Positions 15,683 through 23,434 of a stretch of DNA of 64,000 bases are shown in pieces. How positions within the stretch are numbered: position 1 is the first letter of the stretch; every line of letters starts with the position of its first letter. The DNA is taken from contig NZ_FNET01000012.1 of assembly GCF_900100275.1 (NCBI RefSeq), positions 1 to 64,000 on the forward strand. Direction: 5' to 3'. The notes under the pieces were generated by a model that was not told the origin of the DNA, searched no databases, and saw only the letters and a list, made by a program, of their open reading frames with translations. The translations under genes and the position numbers were made by a program. This DNA is from Lentzea albidocapillata subsp. violacea (GTDB taxonomy: Bacteria > Actinomycetota > Actinomycetes > Mycobacteriales > Pseudonocardiaceae).

Positions 15683-16759
15683 ATGGACGGCAAGGGAAGA
15701 ACACCGCGGTGGCGGCAGACGGAGCACGAGCGATTCGCCCGTGCCGTTGAAGGCGGCCCACAGCCCGTAGGCAACGACGACCTCGCTGAGGACCTCGCGA
15801 TCGTCGAACTCCTCCGGCGGATGGACGTAGGCCCGGACGCCGAGACGCGCGAACGGATGAAACAACGCGTCCTCACCGCGCCCCCACCGGAGAAGCCACT
15901 GGTGCTCCCGTCGGTAAGACGAGTGGGAGCGCGCGCACGATTAGCGGTCGCCGCGGCCGCGGTCCTCTGCCTGCTGATGTCGCTCGCCGGCATGAGTGTG
16001 CTGCTCAGCCGTGACGCGCTCCCGGGAGACCCGCTCTACGGCATCAAGCGCACCACCGAAAGCGCCTCGCTCGGCCTGACGTTCGACGACCAGGACCGCG
16101 CCCTCAAGCACCTCGAGTTCGCCGCGTCCAGGGTCACCGAGATGGAAACGCTGGCCGAACGCTCCTCGGACTCGTCCTCCCAGCTCACGGCACTGAACGA
16201 CCTGGACGCCGATGCGGTCGAGGGTGCCCGCCAGCTCATCACCTACGCCACGTCGTCCGACGAGAAGGCGCTGCCCGACCTCCGCGACTGGGCGCTGGCC
16301 CAGTACATGAAGGTCGGCACCCTGCGTCCGCGCCTGCCCGCCGACGCGGGCGCCCACGCCGACACGACGATGTGGTTGCTGGCGAGCATCGCCCAGCGGG
16401 CCCACGACCTGGCCGCCCGCGCGGGCTGCGACGCCGTGACCAGCGGTTCTTCGGACTCCCTCGGCCCGCTGCCGGCCAAGGACGAGTGCGCCGCGGTCGT
16501 CACCGACCCGAGCTCGTCACCGGGGAGCAAGCCGTCCTCGGTGGGGCCGGCCCCGTCGGGTCTGCCTGCGCCGTCCGGATCGGCGAACCCGTCCGTGCAG
16601 CCCACGCAGTCGGTGGCACCGGGCACGTCGACCGCGCCGTCGGCGAACCCGGGAACCTCGACCCCGCCGTCGTCGGGCAAGCCAGGGATCACGATCCCGC
16701 TGCCACTCCCGCTGCCGAGCATCTCGCTTCCGCTGCTGCCCGGGATCAGCTTCGGCTGA
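15683..16759 (+). CDS. RsbN-like membrane anti-sigma factor (DUF5667)
   Basis: 358 residues. The N-terminal cytosolic ~85 residues (LAEDLAIVELLRRM, then ETRERMKQRVL) match the position of the sigma-binding region of RsbN. One membrane helix spans 86-108. The extracytoplasmic DUF5667 domain starts LPGDPLYGIKRTTE (113-126). Residues ~265-340 are Pro/Ser/Thr-rich and the end is a run of PLPLPLPSISLPLL-type repeats. It starts 54 nt after the sigma gene on the same strand. Expected role: hold the BldN-like sigma at the membrane. What signal releases it is unknown. Confidence 0.85.
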   Translation: MDGKGRTPRWRQTEHERFARAVEGGPQPVGNDDLAEDLAIVELLRRMDVGPDAETRERMKQRVLTAPPPEKPLVLPSVRRVGARARLAVAAAAVLCLLMSLAGMSVLLSRDALPGDPLYGIKRTTESASLGLTFDDQDRALKHLEFAASRVTEMETLAERSSDSSSQLTALNDLDADAVEGARQLITYATSSDEKALPDLRDWALAQYMKVGTLRPRLPADAGAHADTTMWLLASIAQRAHDLAARAGCDAVTSGSSDSLGPLPAKDECAAVVTDPSSSPGSKPSSVGPAPSGLPAPSGSANPSVQPTQSVAPGTSTAPSANPGTSTPPSSGKPGITIPLPLPLPSISLPLLPGISFG

Positions 16760-16882
16760 GCCGCGCCGAATGGCGTACGACATCTCGTGTTCGCCCGGAC
16801 ACAAGGCGTGATCAGGACCGCGGTCTGAAACTCGCACCACGTGTTCTCGACCAGGTCTGAGCGGGTGCGGCGGCCTGATCGC

Positions 16883-16888
16883 TACGCT
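16883..16888 (+). promoter_or_regulatory. -10 hexamer TACGCT, leaderless start of the HAD gene
   Basis: TANNNT ends 6 nt before the ATG at 16895 and no ribosome site is present, which fits a leaderless mRNA. The same arrangement recurs at several other genes in the window. Confidence 0.5.
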
Positions 16889-16894
16889 TGGGAC

Positions 16895-17791
16895 ATGGCA
16901 GGCAAGCGTGACGTGGAGAGCGACCGGCTGGCCGCACTAGCCGGCGAGGCATCGGCAGACGCGGCGATCCAGGCTGCCGCGATGGCGCCAGAGCTCGAAC
17001 AGTCGCTGAACGTCCCGCCGGACCTGACCGCGGCGGCCTTCTTCGACGTGGACAACACGATGATGATGGGCGCGTCGATCTTCCACTTCGCCCGTGGCCT
17101 GGCCGCGCGCAAGTACTTCTCGTCCTCCGACCTGGCGGGCTTCGTCTGGCAGCAGCTGAAGTTCCGGGTGGGCGGCCGCGAGGACCCGGAGTCCGTCAAG
17201 GCCTCCCGCGAGCAGGCCCTCTCCTTCGTCTCGGGCCGCAGCGTCGCCGAACTGGTCTCGCTCGGCGAGGAGATCTACGACGAGCTGATGGCCGACCGCA
17301 TCTGGAAGGGCACCCAGGCCCTCGCCCAGATGCACCTCGACGCGGGTCAGCGCGTCTGGCTGGTCACCGCCACGCCCGTCGAGCTCGCCCAGATCATCGC
17401 CCGCCGACTCGGCCTGACCGGCGCCCTGGGCACCGTCTCGGAGTCCGAGAACGGCATCTACACCGGCCGCCTGGTCGGCGACCTCCTGCATGGCAAGGCC
17501 AAGGCCCAGGCCGTCCGCTCGCTGGCCGCCAAGGAGGGCCTCGACCTGCGCCGCTGCACCGCGTACTCGGACTCGTCCAACGACGTCCCGATGCTGTCCG
17601 TGGTGGGCACCGCGGTGGCCGTGAACCCGGACTCGCAGCTGCGCGAGGTCTCCCGTCGCAAGGGCTGGGAGATCCGCGACTTCCGCACGGGCCGCAAGGC
17701 GGCCAAGATCGGCGTCCCGTCAGTGCTGGGCGCCGGTGCCCTGGCCGGAGCCGTGGCCGCCACGCTGGCCTACCGGCGCCGGGTCAGGTAG
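16895..17791 (+). CDS. HAD-IB family phosphatase (SerB/CicA-like)
   Basis: 298 residues from the ATG at 16895. HAD motif I is D51-V-D53-N-T in FFDVDNTMMMG; motif II threonine is in VWLVTATPVEL and motif IV in YSDSSNDVPML. It belongs to the phosphoserine-phosphatase-like group, with an N-terminal extension of ~45 residues and a C-terminal hydrophobic segment (about 274-294) that may anchor it. The substrate may be a phosphoserine-like or lysophosphatidate-type compound; Rv0505c (SerB1) holds the same place. The 3' end overlaps the convergent ArsR gene by 72 bp. Confidence 0.87.
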   Translation: MAGKRDVESDRLAALAGEASADAAIQAAAMAPELEQSLNVPPDLTAAAFFDVDNTMMMGASIFHFARGLAARKYFSSSDLAGFVWQQLKFRVGGREDPESVKASREQALSFVSGRSVAELVSLGEEIYDELMADRIWKGTQALAQMHLDAGQRVWLVTATPVELAQIIARRLGLTGALGTVSESENGIYTGRLVGDLLHGKAKAQAVRSLAAKEGLDLRRCTAYSDSSNDVPMLSVVGTAVAVNPDSQLREVSRRKGWEIRDFRTGRKAAKIGVPSVLGAGALAGAVAATLAYRRRVR

Positions 17792-18472
17792 CAGCCCGAG
17801 CTCCCGCCACCCCTGCTCACCGGCGGGGGTGAGCACGACCGCGCGGCTGGTCCCGATCCGCCGCACCCAGCCGCGTTCGAAGAACACCCCGCACAGGAAC
17901 GCCCCGGCCGCGCCGGCCAGGTGGGGCACCCGCTCGGTCCAGTCCAGGCAGGCCCGGCTGACCACGCGCTTCGACGGCTCGAACCCGAGCTCCTTCAGCC
18001 AGACCATCCCGGTCCCGGTGACCGCGAGCCCGTCGCCGACCACACCGAGCTCCACCAGCCCCGACCTCAGCGAGATGCCGAGCCAGCCCGCGAGGTGGTC
18101 GTAGCAGGTGCGCCCGCGGGCCATGGCCTCGGAGACGGCCGCCGACCGGAGGGACCGGGGCCGCGGACCGGGCCCGGCGAAGGCGGCCATCGCCTCCAGC
18201 AGCTCGGCGACGTGCGGCCCGGCCAGCGCCACGTACCGATGCCGTCCCTGCCGGTGCTCGACCAGGACCCCGCCCTCGACCAGCCGGGTCAGGTGCTCGC
18301 TCGCGGTGGACGCGGCCACCCCGGCGTGGGCGGCCAGCTCGCGGGCGGTCCACGCCCGTCCGTCGAGCAGGGCTCCGCAGATCGCGGCACGGGTCTTGTC
18401 CGCGAGCAGTCCGGCGACCTGGGCGAGTGCTTCCACGACCCCATTCTGCGGCCGGAACGCTTCGGCCGGCAC
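17720..18472 (-). CDS. ArsR-type winged-helix transcriptional regulator
   Basis: 250 residues, longer than classic ArsR (~100). The N-terminal winged helix reads VAGLLADKTRAAICGALLDG, then WTARELAAHAGVAASTASEHLTRLVEGGVL and HRYVALAG; the rest is a ~150-residue effector-like domain ending in a second LTPAGEQGWRELGL wing-like element. The start may instead be a GTG 11 codons in (18439). Divergent from the P450/ICL fusion gene with only 29 nt between starts, so it may control it. The last ~24 codons overlap the HAD gene antisense. Confidence 0.8.
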   Translation of the reverse strand: MPAEAFRPQNGVVEALAQVAGLLADKTRAAICGALLDGRAWTARELAAHAGVAASTASEHLTRLVEGGVLVEHRQGRHRYVALAGPHVAELLEAMAAFAGPGPRPRSLRSAAVSEAMARGRTCYDHLAGWLGISLRSGLVELGVVGDGLAVTGTGMVWLKELGFEPSKRVVSRACLDWTERVPHLAGAAGAFLCGVFFERGWVRRIGTSRAVVLTPAGEQGWRELGLLPDPAPVGQRGGHGSGQGTGAQH

Positions 18473-18488
18473 CGAACCGTCCAGCCCC

Positions 18489-18494
18489 TAACGT
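18489..18494 (+). promoter_or_regulatory. -10 hexamer TAACGT, leaderless start of the fusion gene
   Basis: TAACGT ends 7 nt before the ATG at 18502 within the 29-nt space between divergent starts. The ArsR gene's own promoter must overlap it. Confidence 0.45.
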
Positions 18495-18501
18495 CGTCCG
18501 C

Positions 18502-19776
18502 ATGAGCGAAGAGCTGCTGCGTCTCCCGGTCCCCGAGGTCCCGCCAGGCGAAGCGGGCGTGGCCTGGCTCAGGGCGTCCGTGGTCAGGTTCAGCAACGGC
18601 CCTGACCACACCCGCAGGCGCGCGCTGACGGCCGCGCTCGTCGAGGACCTGGACGTCACCACCCTCGACGAACTGGCCACGGCCCTGGGGCTTCCGGGCT
18701 CGCTGGACGCCATCGCCGAGATCGCCCCGTGCTACCAGCCGCACGAGCCCGTGACCGCGGCAGCCGACGCCGCCGTGGAACGCCTGGCCACCACGCACGA
18801 CGAGGTGACGGCTGCCAGGATCGGCCTGCTCGTCCAGGCCTGGGCAGCCACGAACGCCCTCGCTGACCACCTCGTCACCGGTGACCAGAGCCCTCCGGTC
18901 CCGATCACCCGCAGGCAGACGCGGCAGGGCGTCGTCGAGGTCAGCCTGGAGCACCACCCGTTCGGCCACGGCCCGCACGCCTGCCCCGGCCGGCGCCTCG
19001 CCACCCGGATCGCCAAGAACATGGCATTCCGTGCCCTGCACCACCGCGACGAGCCGCTGATCCTCCCCAACGCCTGGGACTACGCCTCGGCCGCGGCCCT
19101 GCACGCGGCGGGCTTCACCGCGATCGGCACGACGAGCCTCGGGGTGGCCGCCGCCCACGGCATCCCGGACGGCATGGGCCTGGCCGGTGACCAGGCCGTC
19201 GCGCTGGCGAAGCTCCTGAGCACCCTGCCCTGCCCGGTCACGGCGGACCTGGAGTCGGGCTTCGGCAAGTCACCAGTGGAGGTCGCCGAGCTCGTCGCGG
19301 GCCTGGGCGTGGCGGGGGTCAACCTGGAGGACGGCCGCCCGCACGGCCTGGCCACGCCCGAAGAGCAGGCGGCACTCATCACGGCCGTCAAGGAACGCAC
19401 TCCAGGGGTGTTCCTCAACGCCCGGATCGACACCCACTGGCTGGGCATGGCCATCGGGGAGACCGAGGAACGGGCACGCCGCTATGTCGACGCCGGCGCG
19501 GACGGGATCTTCGTCGCAGGCCTGACGGAGCCGCGCGAGATCGAGAGGCTCGCACAACTGGCGCCGCTCAACGTGCTGGCCCAGCGGCGCACGCCGGAGG
19601 AACTCGGAAACCTCGGGGTGAAGCGGATCAGCACCGGCTCACTGCTGTTCCGGGCGGCCCTGCACCACACCGTCACGACCGCGCAGGCGGTGCGCGACGG
19701 CGGCACCAGCGCCGCGTTCGGGTACGACGAGGTCCAGGCGCTGGTCAGCCGAGGAACACGTTCCGGCGCTGAGTAA
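18502..19776 (+). CDS. fusion of a P450-remnant domain with an isocitrate lyase/PEP mutase-family domain
   Basis: 424 residues in one open frame. Residues 1 to ~172 contain pieces of a cytochrome P450: VVRFSNGPDHTRRRALT (27-43), a possible I-helix remnant (LLVQAWAATNALAD) and the haem-cysteine motif F154-G-H-G-P-H-A-C161-P-G. Length is far too short for a whole P450 and ExxR is not seen. From M174 (MAFRALHHRDEPLILPNAWD) the sequence is a normal ICL/PEPM-family protein: TADLESGFG (247-255, metal Asp) and GVNLEDG (272-278). The family makes or breaks C-C or C-P bonds of 2-methylcitrate-, phosphonopyruvate- or oxaloacetate-like acids; the exact reaction is unknown. The 3' end overlaps the acyltransferase gene by 32 bp. 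Confidence 0.82.
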   Translation: MSEELLRLPVPEVPPGEAGVAWLRASVVRFSNGPDHTRRRALTAALVEDLDVTTLDELATALGLPGSLDAIAEIAPCYQPHEPVTAAADAAVERLATTHDEVTAARIGLLVQAWAATNALADHLVTGDQSPPVPITRRQTRQGVVEVSLEHHPFGHGPHACPGRRLATRIAKNMAFRALHHRDEPLILPNAWDYASAAALHAAGFTAIGTTSLGVAAAHGIPDGMGLAGDQAVALAKLLSTLPCPVTADLESGFGKSPVEVAELVAGLGVAGVNLEDGRPHGLATPEEQAALITAVKERTPGVFLNARIDTHWLGMAIGETEERARRYVDAGADGIFVAGLTEPREIERLAQLAPLNVLAQRRTPEELGNLGVKRISTGSLLFRAALHHTVTTAQAVRDGGTSAAFGYDEVQALVSRGTRSGAE

Positions 19777-20704
19777 GCAGCCGGTACAGGGTCTGCTGGA
19801 TCGTCTCCCGCACCTGGTCGGTCAGGTTGAAGACGAGCATCGGGTCGTCGGCCGCGTTCTCACCGAACACGTCGGTGCGGATCGGCTCGCCGAACTCGAT
19901 GTACCACTTCGACGGCAGCGGAATGGCGCCCAGCGGCCCCAGCAACGGGAAGAACGGCGTCACCGGGAAGTACGGGAAACCCAGCAACCGGGCCAGCGCC
20001 TTGATGTCGCCGATCATCGGGTAGATCTCCTCGGCCCCGACGATGGAGCACGGGATGATCGGCGCGCCCGTCTTCAGCGCCGCCGACACGAAGCCGCCGC
20101 GGCCGAAGCGCTGCAGCTTGTAGCGGTCCTTGAACGGCTTGCCGACGCCCTTGAAGCCCTCCGGCCACACGCCCACGAGCTCGCCGGACGACAGCAGCCG
20201 CTCGGCGTCGGGGTTGCACGCCAGGGTCTGGCCGGACTTGCGGGCCAGCGCGCCGAGCACCGGCGTGCGGAACACCAGGTCCGCGCCCAGCATGCGCATG
20301 TGGCGGTGCGCCGGGTGCTCCGACGCGATGCCGAACGACGTCATCAGGGCGTCGAGCGGCACGGTGCCGGAGTGGTTCGCCACGATCAGCGCGCCACCGG
20401 CCTGCGGGATGTTGTTCAGGCCGCTCGTCTCGACGCGGAACCACTTCTCGTACAACGGCTTCAGCGGCGGCATCAGCACGTTCTCGGTGAGGTCGCGGTC
20501 GAAGCCGAACTCGTCGACCTGGTAGTCGCCGGCGATCCGCCTGCGCGCGAACGACAGCAGATCGGTCAGCCTGCGTTCCCAGTCCGGCGTCGCGGACTGC
20601 TGCTGCTCCGGCTCGGGAACCACCTCGACGTGGCGCGATCTCCGCGCGGCGTCGCGTTCCGGGTCGTGCAGCGGGATAACGCGTGCTCCTGCCACTGCGT
20701 TCAT
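19745..20704 (-). CDS. PlsC-like lysophospholipid acyltransferase family protein
   Basis: 319 residues (Rv0502-like). The acyltransferase block is NHSGTVPLD with H111 and D118, so the spacing is H-x6-D rather than the usual H-x4-D; block III reads VWPEGFKGVGKPF and block IV APIIPCSIVGAEE. An N-terminal ~90-residue extension with an acidic/Gln-rich part precedes the domain. Likely transfers acyl chains to glycerophospholipids or a related lipid at the membrane. It follows the epimerase gene by 15 nt and is probably cotranscribed. Confidence 0.85.
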   Translation of the reverse strand: MNAVAGARVIPLHDPERDAARRSRHVEVVPEPEQQQSATPDWERRLTDLLSFARRRIAGDYQVDEFGFDRDLTENVLMPPLKPLYEKWFRVETSGLNNIPQAGGALIVANHSGTVPLDALMTSFGIASEHPAHRHMRMLGADLVFRTPVLGALARKSGQTLACNPDAERLLSSGELVGVWPEGFKGVGKPFKDRYKLQRFGRGGFVSAALKTGAPIIPCSIVGAEEIYPMIGDIKALARLLGFPYFPVTPFFPLLGPLGAIPLPSKWYIEFGEPIRTDVFGENAADDPMLVFNLTDQVRETIQQTLYRLLTQRRNVFLG

Positions 20705-20719
20705 CTCCTCAAGACGAGA

Positions 20720-21757
20720 TCAGCGGAAACGAGCGGCCGCGTCGAGGATTCCCCGCTCGGCGGCATCGATCGTCTCCGGGTCGATGAGCGGCTTCAGACC
20801 CCGGCCGCTCACGTAGTCGTCGAACGCCTGCTGGGTGGTCCACCGCGGCGTGAACCCGAATTCCTTCTTCAGCAGGGTGGTGTCGATCACGCGCCCCCAG
20901 TTGAGGAACCTCATCTGGTCGGGCGAGAAGTCGACGAGCCGGGCGCTCCGGAAGAAGCCACCGACCGTGGGCACGGCCGCGCTGGGTACAGGCAGGTTCA
21001 GCCTGCCCGCCCGGCGGATCGCCTGCGACAGCAGCAGCACGCCGTCGCCTCCCACGTTAAAGACTCCGGGCAGGTCGTGCAGCGTCGCGCGTTCCAGGAC
21101 CGCCAATGCGTCCTCGGAGTGCAGCAGCTGCACACGGGCGTCGTAGCCCAGGACGGTGGGCACGACCGGAAGGGCGAAGTAGCGCGTCAGCACCGTGTCG
21201 ATGCGCGGGCCGATGAAGTTCGTGAAGCGCAGCGTGGTGACGTTCACGTCCGGCCTGCGGCGGCCGAACCCGCGCACGTACCCCTCGACCTCGACCGCGT
21301 CCTTGGCGTAGCCGGACGACGGCAGGTCCTTGGGGCCCATGTCCTCGGTGAACACCGCCGGGTCGCGGCTGCTGGACCCGTAGACGGCGCTGGTGGACTT
21401 CACGACGAGCTTCTGCACCCTGGGCGACTTCTGGCACGCGGCCAGCAGCTGCATGGTGCCGATGACGTTCATCTCCTTCATCACCGTGCGGCCGGTGGGC
21501 CCGGCCGGGCTCGCGGTGACGGAGGCGTGCACGACCGTGTCGACGTTCGCGGTGGAGATGACCTTGCTGATCAGCGGGTTGCGGATGTCGGCCCGCACGA
21601 ACTCGGCGCGGCCCATGCGGCGCAGCAGATCGCGTGGCGGCGGCTCGGTGTCCACACCGAGCACCCGCTCGATGTCCGGGTTCGCGGCGAAGCGCGCGGC
21701 GAGGTGGCCGCCGAGGAAGCGGCTGACTCCGGTGACGAGGACGACCTTGGGCGTCAT
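20720..21757 (-). CDS. NAD-dependent epimerase/dehydratase family protein (extended SDR, Rv0501-like)
   Basis: 345 residues from the ATG at 21757. Rossmann start VVLVTGVSRFLGGHLAARF (5-23) binds NAD(P). STSAVYGSS (121-129) is the usual active-site serine/strand segment. The canonical YxxxK is not clear: the nearest is Y150-A-K152. It is annotated as galE2-like in mycobacteria by position, but sugar-nucleotide specificity cannot be told. It is followed directly by the acyltransferase, which suggests a lipid or envelope role. Confidence 0.85.
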   Translation of the reverse strand: MTPKVVLVTGVSRFLGGHLAARFAANPDIERVLGVDTEPPPRDLLRRMGRAEFVRADIRNPLISKVISTANVDTVVHASVTASPAGPTGRTVMKEMNVIGTMQLLAACQKSPRVQKLVVKSTSAVYGSSSRDPAVFTEDMGPKDLPSSGYAKDAVEVEGYVRGFGRRRPDVNVTTLRFTNFIGPRIDTVLTRYFALPVVPTVLGYDARVQLLHSEDALAVLERATLHDLPGVFNVGGDGVLLLSQAIRRAGRLNLPVPSAAVPTVGGFFRSARLVDFSPDQMRFLNWGRVIDTTLLKKEFGFTPRWTTQQAFDDYVSGRGLKPLIDPETIDAAERGILDAAARFR

Positions 21758-21989
21758 GCGACTCCAAGCACGAAGGGCGTTGCGATTGGTCGATGCTACA
21801 GACCAGATCGGGAACCGCACGGGGCCGGAACGCCGTCTTGACGCAGGTCACGCAGGCTTTACTGGCTAATCACCCGAACGGCGGCCCCCGTTCCCGTGGA
21901 AATGCGGCGCCGTCTCACGAAGTGATATCCCGTGCCCGCGCAAGCACCCGAACAGGTCCACGGTTTTGACGGGTCCCGGAGAAACGCAA

Positions 21990-22026
21990 CCGCCGCCGGC
22001 CTCCTGCGAGAGGAGACCGGCGGCGG
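21990..22026 (-). terminator. strong hairpin after the bS22 gene
   Basis: CCGCCGCCGG and CCGGCGGCGG form a 10-bp stem, with a further TCCT/AGGA pairing inside the loop. It starts 17 nt after the bS22 stop codon on the minus strand. Confidence 0.7.
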
Positions 22027-22042
22027 CAGAGCGCATGCGGGC

Positions 22043-22144
22043 TTACTTGCCGCGCTTCCTGCGCTGGACCCTGGTCTTGCGCAGCAGCTTGCGGTGCTTC
22101 TTCTTCGACATGCGCTTGCGGCGCTTCTTGATGACCGAGCCCAT
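22043..22144 (-). CDS. small ribosomal subunit protein bS22 (33 residues, AURKAIP1/COX24 type)
   Basis: A 33-codon gene easily missed by length cut-offs. The product begins MGSVIKKRRKRMSKKKH and ends RVQRRKRGK; more than half of its residues are Lys or Arg. It closely matches, from memory, the mycobacterial protein bS22 (Rv0500B), found bound to the small subunit near the decoding centre in mycobacterial ribosome structures. AAGGA sits 6 nt upstream of the ATG and a strong terminator follows, so it is probably a highly expressed short transcript. Its neighbours (HTH protein, proC, epimerase) are the same as in mycobacteria. Confidence 0.9.
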   Translation of the reverse strand: MGSVIKKRRKRMSKKKHRKLLRKTRVQRRKRGK

Positions 22145-22264
22145 GCGGGTTCCTTAGCTCTAGACGTTGCTTTGACTGGCGCGCCCCAGCCTTGGCCGTG
22201 TCAAGCACGGCGCGCCGGTAAGCACGATCGGCCTACCAGTCTACCCGGCGAGGTTCACCAGCCT

Positions 22265-22477
22265 TCAGCCAGCGTCGAAGTACGCGTTCTCCAGGTAGGC
22301 GTGGACCGCTTTCTCGGGCACCCGGAACGACTTGCCGACCCGCACCGCGGGCAGCTCACCGGAGTGCACCAGGCGGTACACGGTCATCTTGGAGACCCGC
22401 ATCATCGAGGCCACCTCGGCCACGGTCAGGAACTGCACCTGAGCGAGGCCTGTTCGTTCGTTCTCCTTCGCAGGCAT
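22265..22477 (-). CDS. excisionase/MerR-type helix-turn-helix DNA-binding protein (Rv0500A-like)
   Basis: 70 residues, nearly all one winged-helix domain: FLTVAEVASMMRVSKMTVYRLVHSG then LPAVRVGKSFRVPEKAVHAYLENAYFDAG. This is the BldC/excisionase (HTH_17) type that lacks an effector domain. The FDAG ending is conserved in Rv0500A as I recall it. It stands between proC and the bS22 gene. Despite the excisionase name, no integrase or phage gene is near. The target is unknown. A GACACGTGTC palindrome lies 18-27 nt upstream (22495-22504). Confidence 0.87.
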   Translation of the reverse strand: MPAKENERTGLAQVQFLTVAEVASMMRVSKMTVYRLVHSGELPAVRVGKSFRVPEKAVHAYLENAYFDAG

Positions 22478-22614
22478 ACATCACCGCATCCTTAGACACG
22501 TGTCGTGCCGTCGGTCTTCCCCACCAACGGTTCGACACGCACGTGCTGCCCTGAGAGTAGCGGGACTGGTGTGACTCCTGCGACGTCCAAGTGGGGTTCG
22601 GCCCTCACTTCGGC

Positions 22615-23424
22615 TCAGTCCTCGTGCTGGCGGCCCAGCTCGGCGGAGCGGTCACGTGCGCTTTCGATGGCCGCGAGCATGGCCGCGCGGACGCCGTGCT
22701 TCTCCAGCTCGCGGATCGCCATGATGGTCGTGCCGGCGGGGGACGTGACCGCCTCACGCAGGATCACCGGGTGCGAGGTGCCCTCGGCCAGCATCGTCGC
22801 GGCACCCACGGCGGACTGGATGATCAGCTGCGAGGCCAGGTCGCGCGGGATGCCGAGCAGGATGCCCGCGTCGATCATCGCCTCGACCAGGTAGAAGAAG
22901 TACGCGGGACCGGAGCCCGACAGCGCCGTCACCGCGTCCTGCTGCGACTCCGGCACCACCGCGACCTTGCCCACGGTCGACAGCAGCTCCTCGACGACCT
23001 TGAGGTGCTCCGGGGTGGCGTTGGAGCCGCCGGAGACGGCGCTCATGGCCTCACCGACGACCATCGGCGTGTTCGGCATGACCCGCACCACCGGGGTGCC
23101 CGCGGGCAGCCTGCGCTCGTACAGGGCCGTCGGCAGGCCCGCGCACAACGACACGATCAGCGTGCCGGGCCGCAGCACCGGCGCGAGTTCGACCAGCAAC
23201 GGCTCGATGTCCTGCGGCTTGACCGCCACGACCAGCACGTCGGCCTGCGCCGCCGCACCCGAGACCGTGACGGCCTCGAATCCGTACTGTTCGGTGAGAG
23301 CACGAGCCCGTGACTCGTGCTTCTCCGTGAACATCAGATCCGAGGCCGCGCGACCACCCTGCAAGAGCCCGGACAGCAGCGCCTCACCGATCTTGCCCGC
23401 GCCGAGCACCGCGATCTTCGTCAT
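22615..23424 (-). CDS. proC: pyrroline-5-carboxylate reductase
   Basis: 269 residues. Reduces 1-pyrroline-5-carboxylate to proline with NAD(P)H. N-terminal Rossmann loop VLGAGKIGEALLSGL; VVAVKPQDI marks the second half; the C-terminal all-helical domain has LSGSGPAYFFYLVEAM and the P5CR signature LREAVTSPAGTT. It is 10 nt downstream of the thioesterase gene, which in turn is coupled to proline dehydrogenase, so proline making and breaking are encoded side by side. Confidence 0.96.
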   Translation of the reverse strand: MTKIAVLGAGKIGEALLSGLLQGGRAASDLMFTEKHESRARALTEQYGFEAVTVSGAAAQADVLVVAVKPQDIEPLLVELAPVLRPGTLIVSLCAGLPTALYERRLPAGTPVVRVMPNTPMVVGEAMSAVSGGSNATPEHLKVVEELLSTVGKVAVVPESQQDAVTALSGSGPAYFFYLVEAMIDAGILLGIPRDLASQLIIQSAVGAATMLAEGTSHPVILREAVTSPAGTTIMAIRELEKHGVRAAMLAAIESARDRSAELGRQHED

Positions 23425-23434
23425 CGGTCAAGTC

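Noticed and set aside
22265..22477. Excisionase of a prophage or integrative element
   Set aside because: The domain is excisionase-like, but no integrase, attachment repeats or phage genes are present and the context is conserved chromosomal.
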